A stretch of 64,000 bases of DNA from Bacillota bacterium (GCA_009777485.1 WRLT01000008.1:19757-83756); one strand, 5' to 3'; shown: positions 27,996 through 38,575, counted from the stretch's first letter. The notes: generated from the letters alone by a model not told the origin. Made by a program: numbers and translations.

Positions 27996-28541
27996 ATGAA
28001 AGACATTTTAGACTCTGCCATATTGTTGGCAATCGTGCTTACAGCCGTCGGATTTGTACTGCTGCATAACGGCGTTTATCTGTTTAAAAAATTAACGCCG
28101 CAAGGCAAATCGTCCGCGTATGTAAACCTAAGCGGCGGCGTGGTAATCGGCATTGCCGGAATTTTAGAAATTATAATGAACGGCGGTAATTTTTCGGCAA
28201 TTATCTATTTATTAGTCGCCATAACCTACATCTACTTAGGCGTCAACACGCTTACGGGCGCAGACGCTAAGCCGTTAGGGGTTTACTGCGGCTTTACCAC
28301 CGTATTCTTAGCACTGGGCGGCATTATGACCCTCATCGGCATTGTGCGCGACGGCGGTACATGGTTTGACTGGTGGATGGTGGTTTGCTGGTTTATGTGG
28401 GCAGTTTTGTGGGGCTTATTGTTTGTAGAGCTTGCCTTCGACAAAAAAAAGCTTGCAAAACCCGTTTACGCGCTGTGCTTTATTCAAGCCTTTATAACAG
28501 GCATTCTGCCTGCAATCTTTATTTTTACAGGAATAGCTTAA
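27996..28541 (+). CDS. AmiS/UreI-type membrane protein
   Basis: The 181-residue integral membrane protein has six predicted helices (about residues 4-28, 42-62, 66-87, 93-118, 125-148 and 155-180). The spacing and motifs such as YIYLGVN, then a Trp-rich fifth helix (WWMVVCWFMWAVLWG), match the AmiS/UreI family of urea, amide or ammonia channels. ATG 27996 has AAGGAG 10 bases upstream; the longer frame from 27843 would translate the leader hairpins. It is 27 bases ahead of glutamine synthetase III, which suggests import of a nitrogen source. The substrate is not defined by sequence. Confidence 0.75.
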   Translation: MKDILDSAILLAIVLTAVGFVLLHNGVYLFKKLTPQGKSSAYVNLSGGVVIGIAGILEIIMNGGNFSAIIYLLVAITYIYLGVNTLTGADAKPLGVYCGFTTVFLALGGIMTLIGIVRDGGTWFDWWMVVCWFMWAVLWGLLFVELAFDKKKLAKPVYALCFIQAFITGILPAIFIFTGIA

Positions 28542-28568
28542 ATTAAAATCAAGGAGGAACAAACATTT

Positions 28569-30665
28569 ATGGAAAACAAAAACATACCCGAACTATTCGG
28601 CAGCATGGTATTCGGCGACGACGCAATGCGCGCAAGGCTGCCCAAAGACATTTACAAGGCGCTTAAAAAAACCATGCAGCGCGGCACGCACCTAGAAATC
28701 GAGGTTGCCAACGTAGTAGCCAACGCCATGAAAGACTGGGCGGTAGAAAAGGGCGCAACGCACTTTTCGCACTGGTTTCAGCCCATGACTGGCGTAACGG
28801 CAGAAAAGCACGACAGCTTTATTTCTCCCTGCGGCGACGGCAAAATCATTATGGAGTTTTCAGGAAAAGAGCTTGTGCGCGGCGAGCCCGACGCGTCCAG
28901 CTTTCCTAGCGGCGGCATCCGTGCGACGTTTGAAGCGCGCGGCTACACCGTTTGGGACATTACCAGTTACGCGTTTATCAAAGACGGAACGCTTTGCATA
29001 CCCACCGCGTTTTGCAGTTACGGCGGCGAGGCGTTAGACAAAAAAACTCCGCTGCTGCGCTCAATGGAAATTTTAGATAAAGCGGCGCGGCGCATTTTAA
29101 CGCTGTTCGGCAACACTTCGGTAAAACGTGTTTTATCAACCGTCGGGCCGGAGCAAGAATACTTTTTGGTAGATTTAGAGGCATACAAAAAACGCCCCGA
29201 CCTTATGCTTACCGGCAGAACCCTATTCGGCGCAAAGCCGTCCAAAGGCCAAGAATTAGAAGACCATTATTTTGGCGCGCTTACTCCGCGTGTTTCGGCT
29301 TTTATGAAAGATTTAGAAGAAGAGCTGTGGAAATTAGGCATATTAGCCAAAACCAAACACAACGAGGTTGCGCCCGCACAAGCCGAGCTTGCCCCCATTT
29401 TTGCAACTGCCAACATCGCCTGCGACCACAACCAGCTTACTATGGAAACCATGAAAAGCATTGCGTATAGGCACGGTTTGGTTTGCTTATTGCACGAAAA
29501 GCCCTTCGCGGGCGTAAACGGCAGCGGCAAGCACAACAACTGGTCAATGAGTGCCGACACAGGCGCAAATTTGTTAGAGCCGGGCGAAACGCCGTTTGAA
29601 AACGCACAGTTTTTGCTATTCCTCACAGCCGTAATCAAAGCGGTAGACGAGTATCAAGACCTATTGCGCGTATCGGTTGCAAGCGCGGGCAACGACCACC
29701 GCTTAGGCGCAAACGAAGCGCCTCCTGCCATCGTATCTATGTTTTTAGGCGAGGAATTAACAGGCATTTTAGAAGCCTTAGAAAAGGGGACGGATTACCA
29801 AAATTCCAAAAACCATAAAATGGAGATAGGCGTTACGGCATTGCCGCATTTCCCTAAAGACACCACCGACCGCAACCGAACCTCTCCCTTTGCCTTTACG
29901 GGCAATAAGTTTGAATTCCGCATGCCGGGTTCTAATCAATCCATATCCGACCCCAACGTCGTTTTAAACACGGCAGTTGCCGAAATATTAAACGGCTTTG
30001 CGGATTCGCTAGAAAAAGCCGAAAGCTTTAATACAGCGTTAGCACAGCTTATCAAAAACACGTATTCGGCGCATAAACGTATTGTGTTTAACGGCAACAA
30101 CTATGCGGACGAATGGGTTGCAGAGGCTAAAAGCAGAGGGCTGTCCAACTTAAAAACCGCACCCGATGCTTTCGGCGCGCTTACAGCCCCCAAAAGCGTA
30201 GTGTTATTTTCTAAAAACGGCGTGTTTTCGGAGGCGGAAATTCATTCGCGCTACGAAATTCTAACCGAAATTTATTTAAAAACACTGCACATTGAGGCGC
30301 TTACCATGCTAGATATAGCAAAAGGCAGCATTATTCCGTCGGTTATCACATACAGCGGCGAATTGTCGCAAACAGCGGCAAGCAAAAAAGCGTGCGGCGC
30401 GTTTGATACAAGCTTAGAAACCTTCTTGCTAAAATCGGTATCGGATTTATCCGCAAAGCTGTTAAAAAATCTAACCGCATTAGAAAACGCCGTGCAAAAG
30501 GCCGACAAGCTAAGCAGCACAGTTACAAAGGCGTCCGCCTACGGAACTTCGGTTTTATCGGCGATGAACGCGCTAAGAGAAACCGCCGACAGCTTAGAGG
30601 CCATAACCGCTAAAAAGCACTGGGCACTGCCTTCTTACGCAGAATTGCTGTACGGTGTATTATAA
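28569..30665 (+). CDS. glnN: Glutamine synthetase type III
   Basis: GlnN makes glutamine from glutamate, ammonia and ATP. At 698 residues it is the long GSIII form, which differs from GlnA of about 470. Motifs are an N-terminal [12 protein letters not shown] region, [17 protein letters not shown], the catalytic GPEQEYF and KHNEVAPAQ, the [15 protein letters not shown]/glutamate loop, and [17 protein letters not shown]. It has a good AAGGAGG site 10 bases upstream. It shares a leader with the AmiS/UreI-like gene. It supplies the glutamine used by most other enzymes in this window. Confidence 0.96.
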   Translation: MENKNIPELFGSMVFGDDAMRARLPKDIYKALKKTMQRGTHLEIEVANVVANAMKDWAVEKGATHFSHWFQPMTGVTAEKHDSFISPCGDGKIIMEFSGKELVRGEPDASSFPSGGIRATFEARGYTVWDITSYAFIKDGTLCIPTAFCSYGGEALDKKTPLLRSMEILDKAARRILTLFGNTSVKRVLSTVGPEQEYFLVDLEAYKKRPDLMLTGRTLFGAKPSKGQELEDHYFGALTPRVSAFMKDLEEELWKLGILAKTKHNEVAPAQAELAPIFATANIACDHNQLTMETMKSIAYRHGLVCLLHEKPFAGVNGSGKHNNWSMSADTGANLLEPGETPFENAQFLLFLTAVIKAVDEYQDLLRVSVASAGNDHRLGANEAPPAIVSMFLGEELTGILEALEKGTDYQNSKNHKMEIGVTALPHFPKDTTDRNRTSPFAFTGNKFEFRMPGSNQSISDPNVVLNTAVAEILNGFADSLEKAESFNTALAQLIKNTYSAHKRIVFNGNNYADEWVAEAKSRGLSNLKTAPDAFGALTAPKSVVLFSKNGVFSEAEIHSRYEILTEIYLKTLHIEALTMLDIAKGSIIPSVITYSGELSQTAASKKACGAFDTSLETFLLKSVSDLSAKLLKNLTALENAVQKADKLSSTVTKASAYGTSVLSAMNALRETADSLEAITAKKHWALPSYAELLYGVL

Positions 30666-30678
30666 TTTTTGCAGCACT

Positions 30679-30748
30679 TAACAAATTTTTATTAGCTTTG
30701 CAGGCATTAGGTAACGCTAAATGCTTTCAAAGTTGATAAAAATTTGTT
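30679..30748 (+). promoter_or_regulatory. Long inverted repeat after glnN, with a possible promoter at its right edge
   Basis: ACAAATTTTTAT (from 30681) pairs with ATAAAAATTTGT (to 30747); inside, CTTTG pairs with CAAAG, and GCATTAG with CTAAATGC (one bulge). It may end the glnN transcript or act as an operator for the next operon. TATACT at 30748-30753 is a good -10 box, with only a weak -35 (TTTCAA at 30725-30730). Confidence 0.5.
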
Positions 30749-30782
30749 ATACTATTAACAAAGGAGTTAATAAGCAAGATAC

Positions 30783-31247
30783 ATGGATTTTTCAGTTTTA
30801 GATGCGTTCATAGAAAAATATAAGCCGCAAAGAGGCAGCCTAATTACCATTCTGCAAGAAGCGCAGCGTATTTTTGGATATTTGCCTGTGCAGCTTATCG
30901 AATACATCGCGCTAAAAACCGGTGAAAAGCCTGCCAAAATTCAGGGCGTGGCTACTTTTTATACGCAATTCCGTTCTCAGCCCGTAGGCAAATATTTAAT
31001 CATGCTGTGTCAAGGCACGGCTTGCCACGTAAACGGCGCAAATGTATTATACGAAGCCCTTTCTAACGAGCTGGGCGTTTCAGACGGCGGCACCACAAAG
31101 GACGGCTTATTTACGCTTTCGACGGTGGCGTGTTTAGGGTGTTGCAGCCTTTCGCCCGCGATGATGATTAACGAAAAAACATACGGCAAGCTTACCGCCG
31201 AAACGGCCGTTGCAGCGGTAAGAGCCATCATGGGGGCGGAAAAATGA
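30783..31247 (+). CDS. NuoE-like [2Fe-2S] subunit (StnA/HndA type)
   Basis: The 154-residue 24-kDa-type subunit of NADH-linked bifurcating enzymes has a four-cysteine [2Fe-2S] pattern: CQGTAC, then CLGCC about 40 residues later. The N-terminal helical bundle GSLITILQEAQRIFGYLP is typical. AAGGAG lies 16 bases before the ATG, which is long. It overlaps the NuoF-like gene by 4 bases. Together with that gene and the NuoG-GltD fusion it makes a three-subunit complex like Sporomusa StnABC. Confidence 0.88.
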   Translation: MDFSVLDAFIEKYKPQRGSLITILQEAQRIFGYLPVQLIEYIALKTGEKPAKIQGVATFYTQFRSQPVGKYLIMLCQGTACHVNGANVLYEALSNELGVSDGGTTKDGLFTLSTVACLGCCSLSPAMMINEKTYGKLTAETAVAAVRAIMGAEK

Positions 31248-32968
31248 GGGTTTTAGTAGGCAGAGGCAGCTGCGGAGAGGCAGCGGGCGCGCACGCGCTG
31301 CAAAAATTGCTGCAGCAAAAGCTTTTAGAAGAGGGCTGCGATATTGCCGTTGAAACGGCTGGCTGTATCGGCGCGTGTTTTTTAGAGCCGATAATTTCCG
31401 TGCAAGACGGCGATGCGTTCCGCGATTACGTTAGGGTAGATAATACGGCGGTAGAAGAAATCGCCCGTATGCTGTGCGGAAAGCCTAATAAGGCAAGCGA
31501 TTATCTTATGAATTGCGAGGATGCACAGCTTTTAAAAAAGCATCCGCGCATCGCGCTAAGAAATTGCGGCCGCATAAATCCCGAAGCCATACAAGATTAT
31601 ATTGCGGCAGGCGGGTACTCCGACTTTACCCAAAAAGACATCCTAGCGGAAATTAAATCTTCGGGCTTAGCAGGGCGCGGCGGCGCGGGCTTTTCCACAT
31701 GGTTTAAATGGAACGCGGTAAGGAATAGTCAAGGCGCAAACAAAACCGTTATTGTAAACGCAGACGAGGGCGACCCCGGCGCGTTTATGGATAGGGCAAT
31801 TTTAGAGGGCGACCCGCACAGCATTATAGAGGGCATGCTTATTTGCGCGTATGCCGTAGGGGCAAACGAGGGCATAATTTATGTTCGGGCAGAATATCCT
31901 TTGGCGATTGCACGCTTAAAAACAGCAGTCAAGCAAGCGGAGGAGGGCGGCTATATCGGCAAAAACTGCTTGCCCGATTTTTCTTTTTACGTCCGCATCA
32001 AAGAGGGCGCGGGCGCGTTTGTATGCGGCGAAGAAACGGCATTAATCGCATCATTAGAGGGCGAGCGCGGCATGCCCAGATTAAAGCCGCCCTTTCCCGC
32101 CGAAAAAGGGTATTTCGGCAACCCTAGCAACATCAACAACGTAGAAACCTTTGCAAACGTTCCGTGGATTATGCAAAACGGCGGCGCGGCTTTTAGCGCA
32201 ATCGGCACGCAAACCAGCAAAGGCAGCAAGGTGTTCGCGCTGACGGGAAAAATTAAAAAGGGCGGGCTGGTAGAAATTCCTATGGGCTTAACCCTGCGCG
32301 AATGTATCTTTGACATGGGCGGCGGAATTTTGGGCGGCAAACGCTTTAAAGCGGTGCAGCTGGGCGGCCCGTCGGGCGGCTGTATACCCGAAAGCCTGCT
32401 AGATACGGTAATAGATTACAAGGCGTTGTCGGAAACGGGCGCAATCATGGGTTCGGGCGGCATGGTAGTCATGGACGAAACTACTTGTATGGTAAACATG
32501 GCAAGATTTTTTCTGGATTTCACGGCAAAGGAAAGCTGCGGCAAATGCACGCACTGCCGTATCGGAACTAAACGCATGCTAGAAATTCTGCAAAGAATAA
32601 CCGACGGCGGCGGCCGTGAGGGCGATATAGAACAGTTAGAGGAGCTTGCAGCGTGCATTAAAGACGGTGCGCTGTGCGGCTTAGGGCAAACCGCGCCCAA
32701 TCCTGTGCTAACCGCGCTTAGATATTTTAAAGACGAATTCATAAGCCATATCCGCGACAAAAAATGCTTAGCAAAAGAATGCCGCGCGCTGTTAACGTAC
32801 ATAATAGACACAGAAAAATGCACAGGCTGTACGCTGTGCGCAAAAAAATGCGGCGCGGGCGCAATATCGGGGCAATTAAAAAATGCGCATAGTATAGATA
32901 ATCAAAAATGCACCAAATGCGGCGTTTGCGCAAGAGTATGCAAATTCGGGGCGGTGAAAGCGGAATGA
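31244..32968 (+). CDS. NuoF-like FMN subunit (StnB/HydB type)
   Basis: The 574-residue subunit binds NADH, FMN and Fe-S. It has an N-terminal thioredoxin-like [2Fe-2S] domain (Cys in GRGSCGEA and ETAGCIGACF), then the 51-kDa fold with GRGGAGFSTWFKW and ADEGDPGAFMDR (FMN/NADH), the SLBB domain, ESCGKCTHCRIGT for a [4Fe-4S] cluster, and two C-terminal [4Fe-4S] motifs (CTGCTLCAKKC, CTKCGVCARVC). This domain order is that of HydB, HndC and StnB. It overlaps the next gene by 4 bases. Confidence 0.9.
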   Translation: MRVLVGRGSCGEAAGAHALQKLLQQKLLEEGCDIAVETAGCIGACFLEPIISVQDGDAFRDYVRVDNTAVEEIARMLCGKPNKASDYLMNCEDAQLLKKHPRIALRNCGRINPEAIQDYIAAGGYSDFTQKDILAEIKSSGLAGRGGAGFSTWFKWNAVRNSQGANKTVIVNADEGDPGAFMDRAILEGDPHSIIEGMLICAYAVGANEGIIYVRAEYPLAIARLKTAVKQAEEGGYIGKNCLPDFSFYVRIKEGAGAFVCGEETALIASLEGERGMPRLKPPFPAEKGYFGNPSNINNVETFANVPWIMQNGGAAFSAIGTQTSKGSKVFALTGKIKKGGLVEIPMGLTLRECIFDMGGGILGGKRFKAVQLGGPSGGCIPESLLDTVIDYKALSETGAIMGSGGMVVMDETTCMVNMARFFLDFTAKESCGKCTHCRIGTKRMLEILQRITDGGGREGDIEQLEELAACIKDGALCGLGQTAPNPVLTALRYFKDEFISHIRDKKCLAKECRALLTYIIDTEKCTGCTLCAKKCGAGAISGQLKNAHSIDNQKCTKCGVCARVCKFGAVKAE

Positions 32969-35763
32969 GTGATTCTATAAAATTTTTCATTAACGGGCAA
33001 GAGTTTTTCGGCAAGCAAGGGCAAACCGTACTGCAAGCCGCCGCCGCTAACGGAATAGAAATTCCGTTTTTATGCTACGACGCACGCGTTAAGCCGTGCG
33101 GTGCGTGCGGCGTTTGCGTAGTGGAGTCAGAGGGCAGCGCAAAGCTTTTGCGCGCTTGTTCTACCCCGCTTACAGAGGGGCAAAAAATCAAAACGGATAC
33201 GCCAAGAGTACAAGCGGCAAGAAATTCCGCCTTAGCGCTTTTATTGTCTAACCATACGGGCGATTGTACCGCGCCGTGCCGTAATGCGTGTCCTGCCCAT
33301 ACCGATTGTCAAGGCTACGTCGGGCTTATAGCCAACGGCGAATATCAAGCGGCAGCCGCACTCATAAAAGAAAAACTGCCTTTTCCTGCGTCTATCGGCA
33401 GAATATGCCCGCACCCGTGCGAAACGGAGTGCCGCCGCAAGTTAGCTGACGCGCCCGTCAACATTGCCGCATTAAAGGCTTTTACGGCGCAATTCGCCGC
33501 CGAGTGTCCGCCCCCGACAAAACCGTCTACGGGCAAGCGCGTTTCGGTTATCGGCGGCGGCCCTGCGGGACTGACGGCGGCGTATTATTTGCGTCTTTAC
33601 GGCCATGACGTAACGGTGTACGAGGCAATGCCTAAGATGGGCGGTATGCTGCGCTACGGCGTGCCGCAGTACCGTTTGCCCAAAGATATTTTAGATGCAG
33701 AAATTGCGCACATACAGCGCACGGGCGTGCAATTTATCAACAACGCCGCAGTGGGCGGCAGCATAACCTTGCAGCAGCTAAGGGATAATTCGGATGCGGT
33801 TATAACAGCAATCGGCGCATGGAAAGGCATGCGTTTAAACTGCGCGGGCGAGCACCTGCAAAACGTGTTTAGCGGCATAGAATTTTTGCGCGATGTTTTT
33901 GCGTACCAAAAAGCTATAAAAGGAAAGCGCGTAGTAGTAATCGGCGGCGGCGATACGGCTATGGACGCTTGCCGCACGGCGGTAAGGCTGGGCGCGGGCG
34001 AAGTATCGGTTGTATACCGCCGCACCTTAGCCGAAATGCCCGCAAATAAAATAGAAATACAAGAGGCAATCGAAGAGGGCGTAATTTTTAAGTGCTTAGT
34101 TCACCCCGTAGAAATGCTAGGCGATAAAGCCGTAACGCATATCCGCTTGCAAAAAATGGAATTAGGCGAACCCGACGCAAGCGGCCGCCGCGCCCCCGTA
34201 CCCGTCAGCGGCGCGCACGAGGTTGTAGAGGCGGATGCGGTTATTATTATGATAGGGCAAACCGTCGATGTTACAGGCTTTCAAGACGTAACGCTTACCA
34301 ACAAAAAAACCATAGCCGCCGACCAACACACGTTTGCAACCAACCTGCAAGCAGTATTTGCCGTAGGCGATGCCACCAACAAGGGCGCGGGCATTGCCAT
34401 AGAAGCAATCGGCGAGGCGGCGCGCTGCGCACAAGTAGTAGACAATTATCTTGCCACCGCGTCGCTTAAACCCTTGCAAAAAGAATATCGGGTAACCGAC
34501 ACAAAAACGGCAGAGGATTTTGCCTTTATCCCTAAGCAAAGCCGCATTACAGCCCCTATCACACCGCTAAAAGCAAGGCGGAACAACTTTAAAGAGGTAA
34601 ACAAGCTGCTTTCGGCAGCGCAGGCACAAAAGGAAGCCGCACGGTGTTTAGAATGCGGCTGCGCCGATTTTTTTGAATGCAAGCTAATCCGTTACGCTAA
34701 CCGCTACGGCATTGCGCCCGAAAAATACAGCGGAGCTATGCAATCGCACGGGTTAGATGTAAGCAGTCCTTATATGTACCGAGATATGAATAAGTGCGTC
34801 TTATGCGGATTATGCGTGCGCATTTGCGAGGCTATGGGCAGCGGCGTCTTAGGCTTTATCAACCGTGGATTTGATACGGTGGTCAGCCCCGAATTAAACC
34901 GCCCGCTTAACAAAACCAACTGTACCGCTTGCGGACAATGCGCGGATGCTTGTCCTACGGGCGCAATAGGGGAACGCGTTCCGCTAAAAAAATGCGTCCC
35001 TTTACATACGCAAGCAACCCAAAGCGTATGCGGCGGCTGTGCTACGGGCTGCGGGGTAAAGGTTCATTCTTACGGACGGCTGCATATTAAAAACACTCCG
35101 CTAAGCGGCGGAATGTTGTGCCGCGAGGGCAGATTTGGCTTTATTAAGCAGCTAAAACAGCCGCGCGTTACCGCGCCGCTTATCCGCACGGATAACAAGC
35201 TTATAAAAAGCACACTGCCGCAAGCCGCTAAGTTTGTGTTAGAAAGGCTTAATCAAATAACCAATCAATACGGCAACAATGCCGTAGGCGTATGCGTTTC
35301 CGCGCAAAACTCTAATCAAGAAATAGCCGAAATTCTAAAATTCGCAAAAAATGTATGGCAAACGCAAAACATCTTTACGTTTGACGCATGCCTTAATCAG
35401 CCCGCCGAAGCCGATTTTGCCGCCCCCCCCGTAGTGCGCGTCCGCGCAAGGCTAAACAGCCGCGGGCTTTTAGACGCAGGCGTACCCGTTTACGCCGCTA
35501 CGCACGGGGGCATAAAAGCCCTGCTTATGCTCGGCAGTATCCCTAGCGGTGCAAAAATCCCTAACGTTGAATTTTTAACGGTAGTAGACGCCTTTATAAC
35601 GCCCGTTGCAAAAAAAGCAGACTGCGTCTTACCGACCGCCGCATTCTACGAAAAAGCAGGCAGCTTTACCGATATAAACGGCACCGTCCAACAATCCGCC
35701 GCCCCCTTCACCCCCCTAACCGCCCCAACCCTAAAAGACATCCTCCTTGCACTGTCCAAATAA
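32965..35763 (+). CDS. NuoG-GltD fusion subunit (StnC type)
   Basis: The 932-residue fusion protein has these parts in order: an N-terminal [2Fe-2S] ferredoxin (CYDARVKPCGACGVC), a Cys-rich GltD-type helical domain (CRNACPAHTDC, CPHPCETEC), a two-Rossmann flavin domain (VIGGGPAGLTAAYYL and VIGGGDTAMDACR), two [4Fe-4S] motifs (CVLCGLCVRIC, CTACGQCADAC), a formate-dehydrogenase-like CGGCATGCG cluster site and a short molybdopterin-oxidoreductase-like tail without evident cofactor site. This matches the Stn type of Nfn transhydrogenase, which couples NADH, NADPH and ferredoxin. ATG 32965 fits the family start. A C8 run at 35423-35430 keeps the frame. Confidence 0.85.
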   Translation: MSDSIKFFINGQEFFGKQGQTVLQAAAANGIEIPFLCYDARVKPCGACGVCVVESEGSAKLLRACSTPLTEGQKIKTDTPRVQAARNSALALLLSNHTGDCTAPCRNACPAHTDCQGYVGLIANGEYQAAAALIKEKLPFPASIGRICPHPCETECRRKLADAPVNIAALKAFTAQFAAECPPPTKPSTGKRVSVIGGGPAGLTAAYYLRLYGHDVTVYEAMPKMGGMLRYGVPQYRLPKDILDAEIAHIQRTGVQFINNAAVGGSITLQQLRDNSDAVITAIGAWKGMRLNCAGEHLQNVFSGIEFLRDVFAYQKAIKGKRVVVIGGGDTAMDACRTAVRLGAGEVSVVYRRTLAEMPANKIEIQEAIEEGVIFKCLVHPVEMLGDKAVTHIRLQKMELGEPDASGRRAPVPVSGAHEVVEADAVIIMIGQTVDVTGFQDVTLTNKKTIAADQHTFATNLQAVFAVGDATNKGAGIAIEAIGEAARCAQVVDNYLATASLKPLQKEYRVTDTKTAEDFAFIPKQSRITAPITPLKARRNNFKEVNKLLSAAQAQKEAARCLECGCADFFECKLIRYANRYGIAPEKYSGAMQSHGLDVSSPYMYRDMNKCVLCGLCVRICEAMGSGVLGFINRGFDTVVSPELNRPLNKTNCTACGQCADACPTGAIGERVPLKKCVPLHTQATQSVCGGCATGCGVKVHSYGRLHIKNTPLSGGMLCREGRFGFIKQLKQPRVTAPLIRTDNKLIKSTLPQAAKFVLERLNQITNQYGNNAVGVCVSAQNSNQEIAEILKFAKNVWQTQNIFTFDACLNQPAEADFAAPPVVRVRARLNSRGLLDAGVPVYAATHGGIKALLMLGSIPSGAKIPNVEFLTVVDAFITPVAKKADCVLPTAAFYEKAGSFTDINGTVQQSAAPFTPLTAPTLKDILLALSK

Positions 35764-35804
35764 AAAAAAGTTTTAGTTTCAGCAAAAAAATTTTGTATAT
35801 TTAA

Positions 35805-35834
35805 TTGACAGCCGTATGGTTTTTGTGCTATACT
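35805..35834 (+). promoter_or_regulatory. Promoter of gdhA
   Basis: TTGACA at 35805-35810, an 18-base spacer, TATACT at 35829-35834. Transcription should begin near 35842, directly at the leader hairpin. Confidence 0.8.
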
Positions 35835-35842
35835 AAATCATA

Positions 35843-35900
35843 ATAAACGAAGGCGTTTATCTCTAACCCGAAATCGGGTAGTTGATAAACGCCTTTTTTT
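35843..35900 (+). promoter_or_regulatory. gdhA leader: hexaloop hairpin overlapping an intrinsic terminator
   Basis: ATAAAC (35843-35848) pairs with GTTTAT (35855-35860) around loop GAAGGC. The competing terminator pairs 35850-35861 with 35884-35895 (12 bp), with inner stem ACCCG/CGGGT, followed by seven T. The RBS AAGGAG of gdhA follows. It shares about 17 of 19 bases with the start of the lysA leader. Confidence 0.7.
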
Positions 35901-35902
35901 AA

Positions 35903-37258
<1,356 letters not shown>

Positions 37259-37281
37259 AACAAAAGGGGAGGCAAAAAATT

Positions 37282-37746
37282 ATGCAAGCTAATATAATTT
37301 CTTTAGGAAGGCCGATTACTGCGCCGTCCCTTATCCCTATTTGTCATACCGTTACGCCGCAGTGTATCAACACGCCTATTATGGTAAACGGCGCGTGCCG
37401 CTTTATTACCGCTGTATCGCTAGGCGCGCCGTTTGGTGCCGTTTTTGTAGAAAATGTTGACGCAGCGGATATCGCCCAAACAGGCAAAGCCCTTGCCGTG
37501 CATCCGCTTTTTCCGCAAGGCGCAAGCATAGTTTTTATACAACTGCTTTCTAAACAAAGCCTTAAAGCACGTTTTTTTGAGGGCGCAGGCAAAACCGCCT
37601 CCGCACTGCAAGCTGCCGCCGTTGCCGCAATAACGGCAATGATGCTGCAAAAAACATGGGAGAGCGAGCTAGACGTTCTGCTAGACGAAAAAACCTTCCG
37701 CATAAAGTGGGATAGGTGCGGCGGCGAAGTTTTTTGCGTGCAATAA
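37282..37746 (+). CDS. Half-length DapF-like protein, catalytic residues lost
   Basis: The 154 residues resemble only the C-terminal half of diaminopimelate epimerase. NIISLGRPI matches the MGKP segment, FITAVSLGAPFGAVFVENVD matches the VSMGNPHCVFFVDDVD region, HPLFPQGASIVFIQ matches HPLFPNRTNVEFVQ, and GAGKTASALQAAAVAA matches GAGETLACGTGACAAA. The catalytic cysteine positions in the last motif are both Ala, the Glu is Lys, and the N-terminal half with the other cysteine is absent. Epimerase activity is unlikely. The gene has its own RBS (AAGGGGAGG) 24 bases after gdhA, so it looks expressed rather than decayed. Confidence 0.65.
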   Translation: MQANIISLGRPITAPSLIPICHTVTPQCINTPIMVNGACRFITAVSLGAPFGAVFVENVDAADIAQTGKALAVHPLFPQGASIVFIQLLSKQSLKARFFEGAGKTASALQAAAVAAITAMMLQKTWESELDVLLDEKTFRIKWDRCGGEVFCVQ

Positions 37747-37850
37747 AAATTAACCCCATTCGTTTACATTAGCACTTTCTATAAAAATTATAGGTAGGGG
37801 CGCAAATTTTATTTGGTTTTTAATAGGGGGAGGAATTTTGCCTATTTTTG

Positions 37851-37879
37851 TTGACAGCTTGATACACCTGTGTTAATCT
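37851..37879 (+). promoter_or_regulatory. Promoter of the 181-residue lipoprotein gene
   Basis: TTGACA at 37851-37856 with a 17-base spacer and a poor TAATCT at 37874-37879. The rest of 37747-37944 shows a short palindrome CTATAA-aaa-TTATAG near 37782 and nothing else I can name. Confidence 0.5.
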
Positions 37880-37944
37880 ATTATTAGTTATATAAAAGAT
37901 TGTTGTCATGCGCACAATTAATTTCAAAGGAGTTTTATATTGTC

Positions 37945-38490
37945 TTGAAAAAACGCTGTCAAAAATTGCATGGTACACTAATAGCGGCGATTATGTCGGC
38001 GTTAGTTTTTGGTTTAGCAGGCTGTTTTGGCGGTTGCATTGAACCTAAAAATACGGTGTGGGAGTATGTAAATCACCATAGCGGAGAGGGTATTACGATT
38101 CTATCGCTAAAAGACAACTCCATTTTAACTGAGGGCAACGTATTAACTTTGCCAATTGAAGTTGACGGCAAAAAGGTTATGGATTTTGGAAGACTTGCTT
38201 GGACGCAGCGCACATACTTTAATCCGGGCACGCAAGTAGAAAAAATAATAGTACCGGACGGAGTGCCGATAGGTGAATATTTTTGGGGGGAAAATATTCC
38301 TTTGGTGGTAGAGTTTTTATCGGAAAATCCTAGCCACCGTATTCCAGGAGGCGTTGAGTTTGATGATAAGATTCGTACACTAGTTGTTCCAGACGGCGCA
38401 AGTAGAGCTTATGGCGAATCTTTGTATGGTCCATTTTATAGAATGAGAATTATTGAAAAATCAACATACTTGTCGCAAAGTAGTGACTAA
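37945..38490 (+). CDS. Putative lipoprotein of unknown function
   Basis: The product has 181 residues from TTG 37945, with AAAGGAG 12 bases upstream; an ATT at 37939 with better spacing is also possible. The signal is basic KKRCQK, a hydrophobic segment and a lipobox GLAGC. The mature protein starts GGCIEP and has a predicted beta-rich profile with phrases such as LKDNSILTEGNVLTLPIEVDGKKV, recalling leucine-rich BspA-like surface repeats, but too weakly to assign. No partner gene is suggested by context. Confidence 0.65.
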   Translation: MKKRCQKLHGTLIAAIMSALVFGLAGCFGGCIEPKNTVWEYVNHHSGEGITILSLKDNSILTEGNVLTLPIEVDGKKVMDFGRLAWTQRTYFNPGTQVEKIIVPDGVPIGEYFWGENIPLVVEFLSENPSHRIPGGVEFDDKIRTLVVPDGASRAYGESLYGPFYRMRIIEKSTYLSQSSD

Positions 38491-38538
38491 AAAATATGTT
38501 TAAAAAAATTGTGCAGGAATAAATTACCCCAAAAACGC

Positions 38539-38568
38539 TTGACTTTATAGTAAACGGTATGCTATACT
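38539..38568 (+). promoter_or_regulatory. Promoter of ileS
   Basis: TTGACT at 38539-38544, an 18-base spacer and TATACT at 38563-38568. The start would be near 38576, giving a leader of about 155 bases. Confidence 0.7.
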
Positions 38569-38575
38569 GCTTATA

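Noticed and set aside
35423..35430. C8 tract in the NuoG-GltD fusion gene as a second phase-variable tract
   Set aside because: The frame is intact across it and the protein is a housekeeping redox enzyme; eight bases is short for high-rate slippage.
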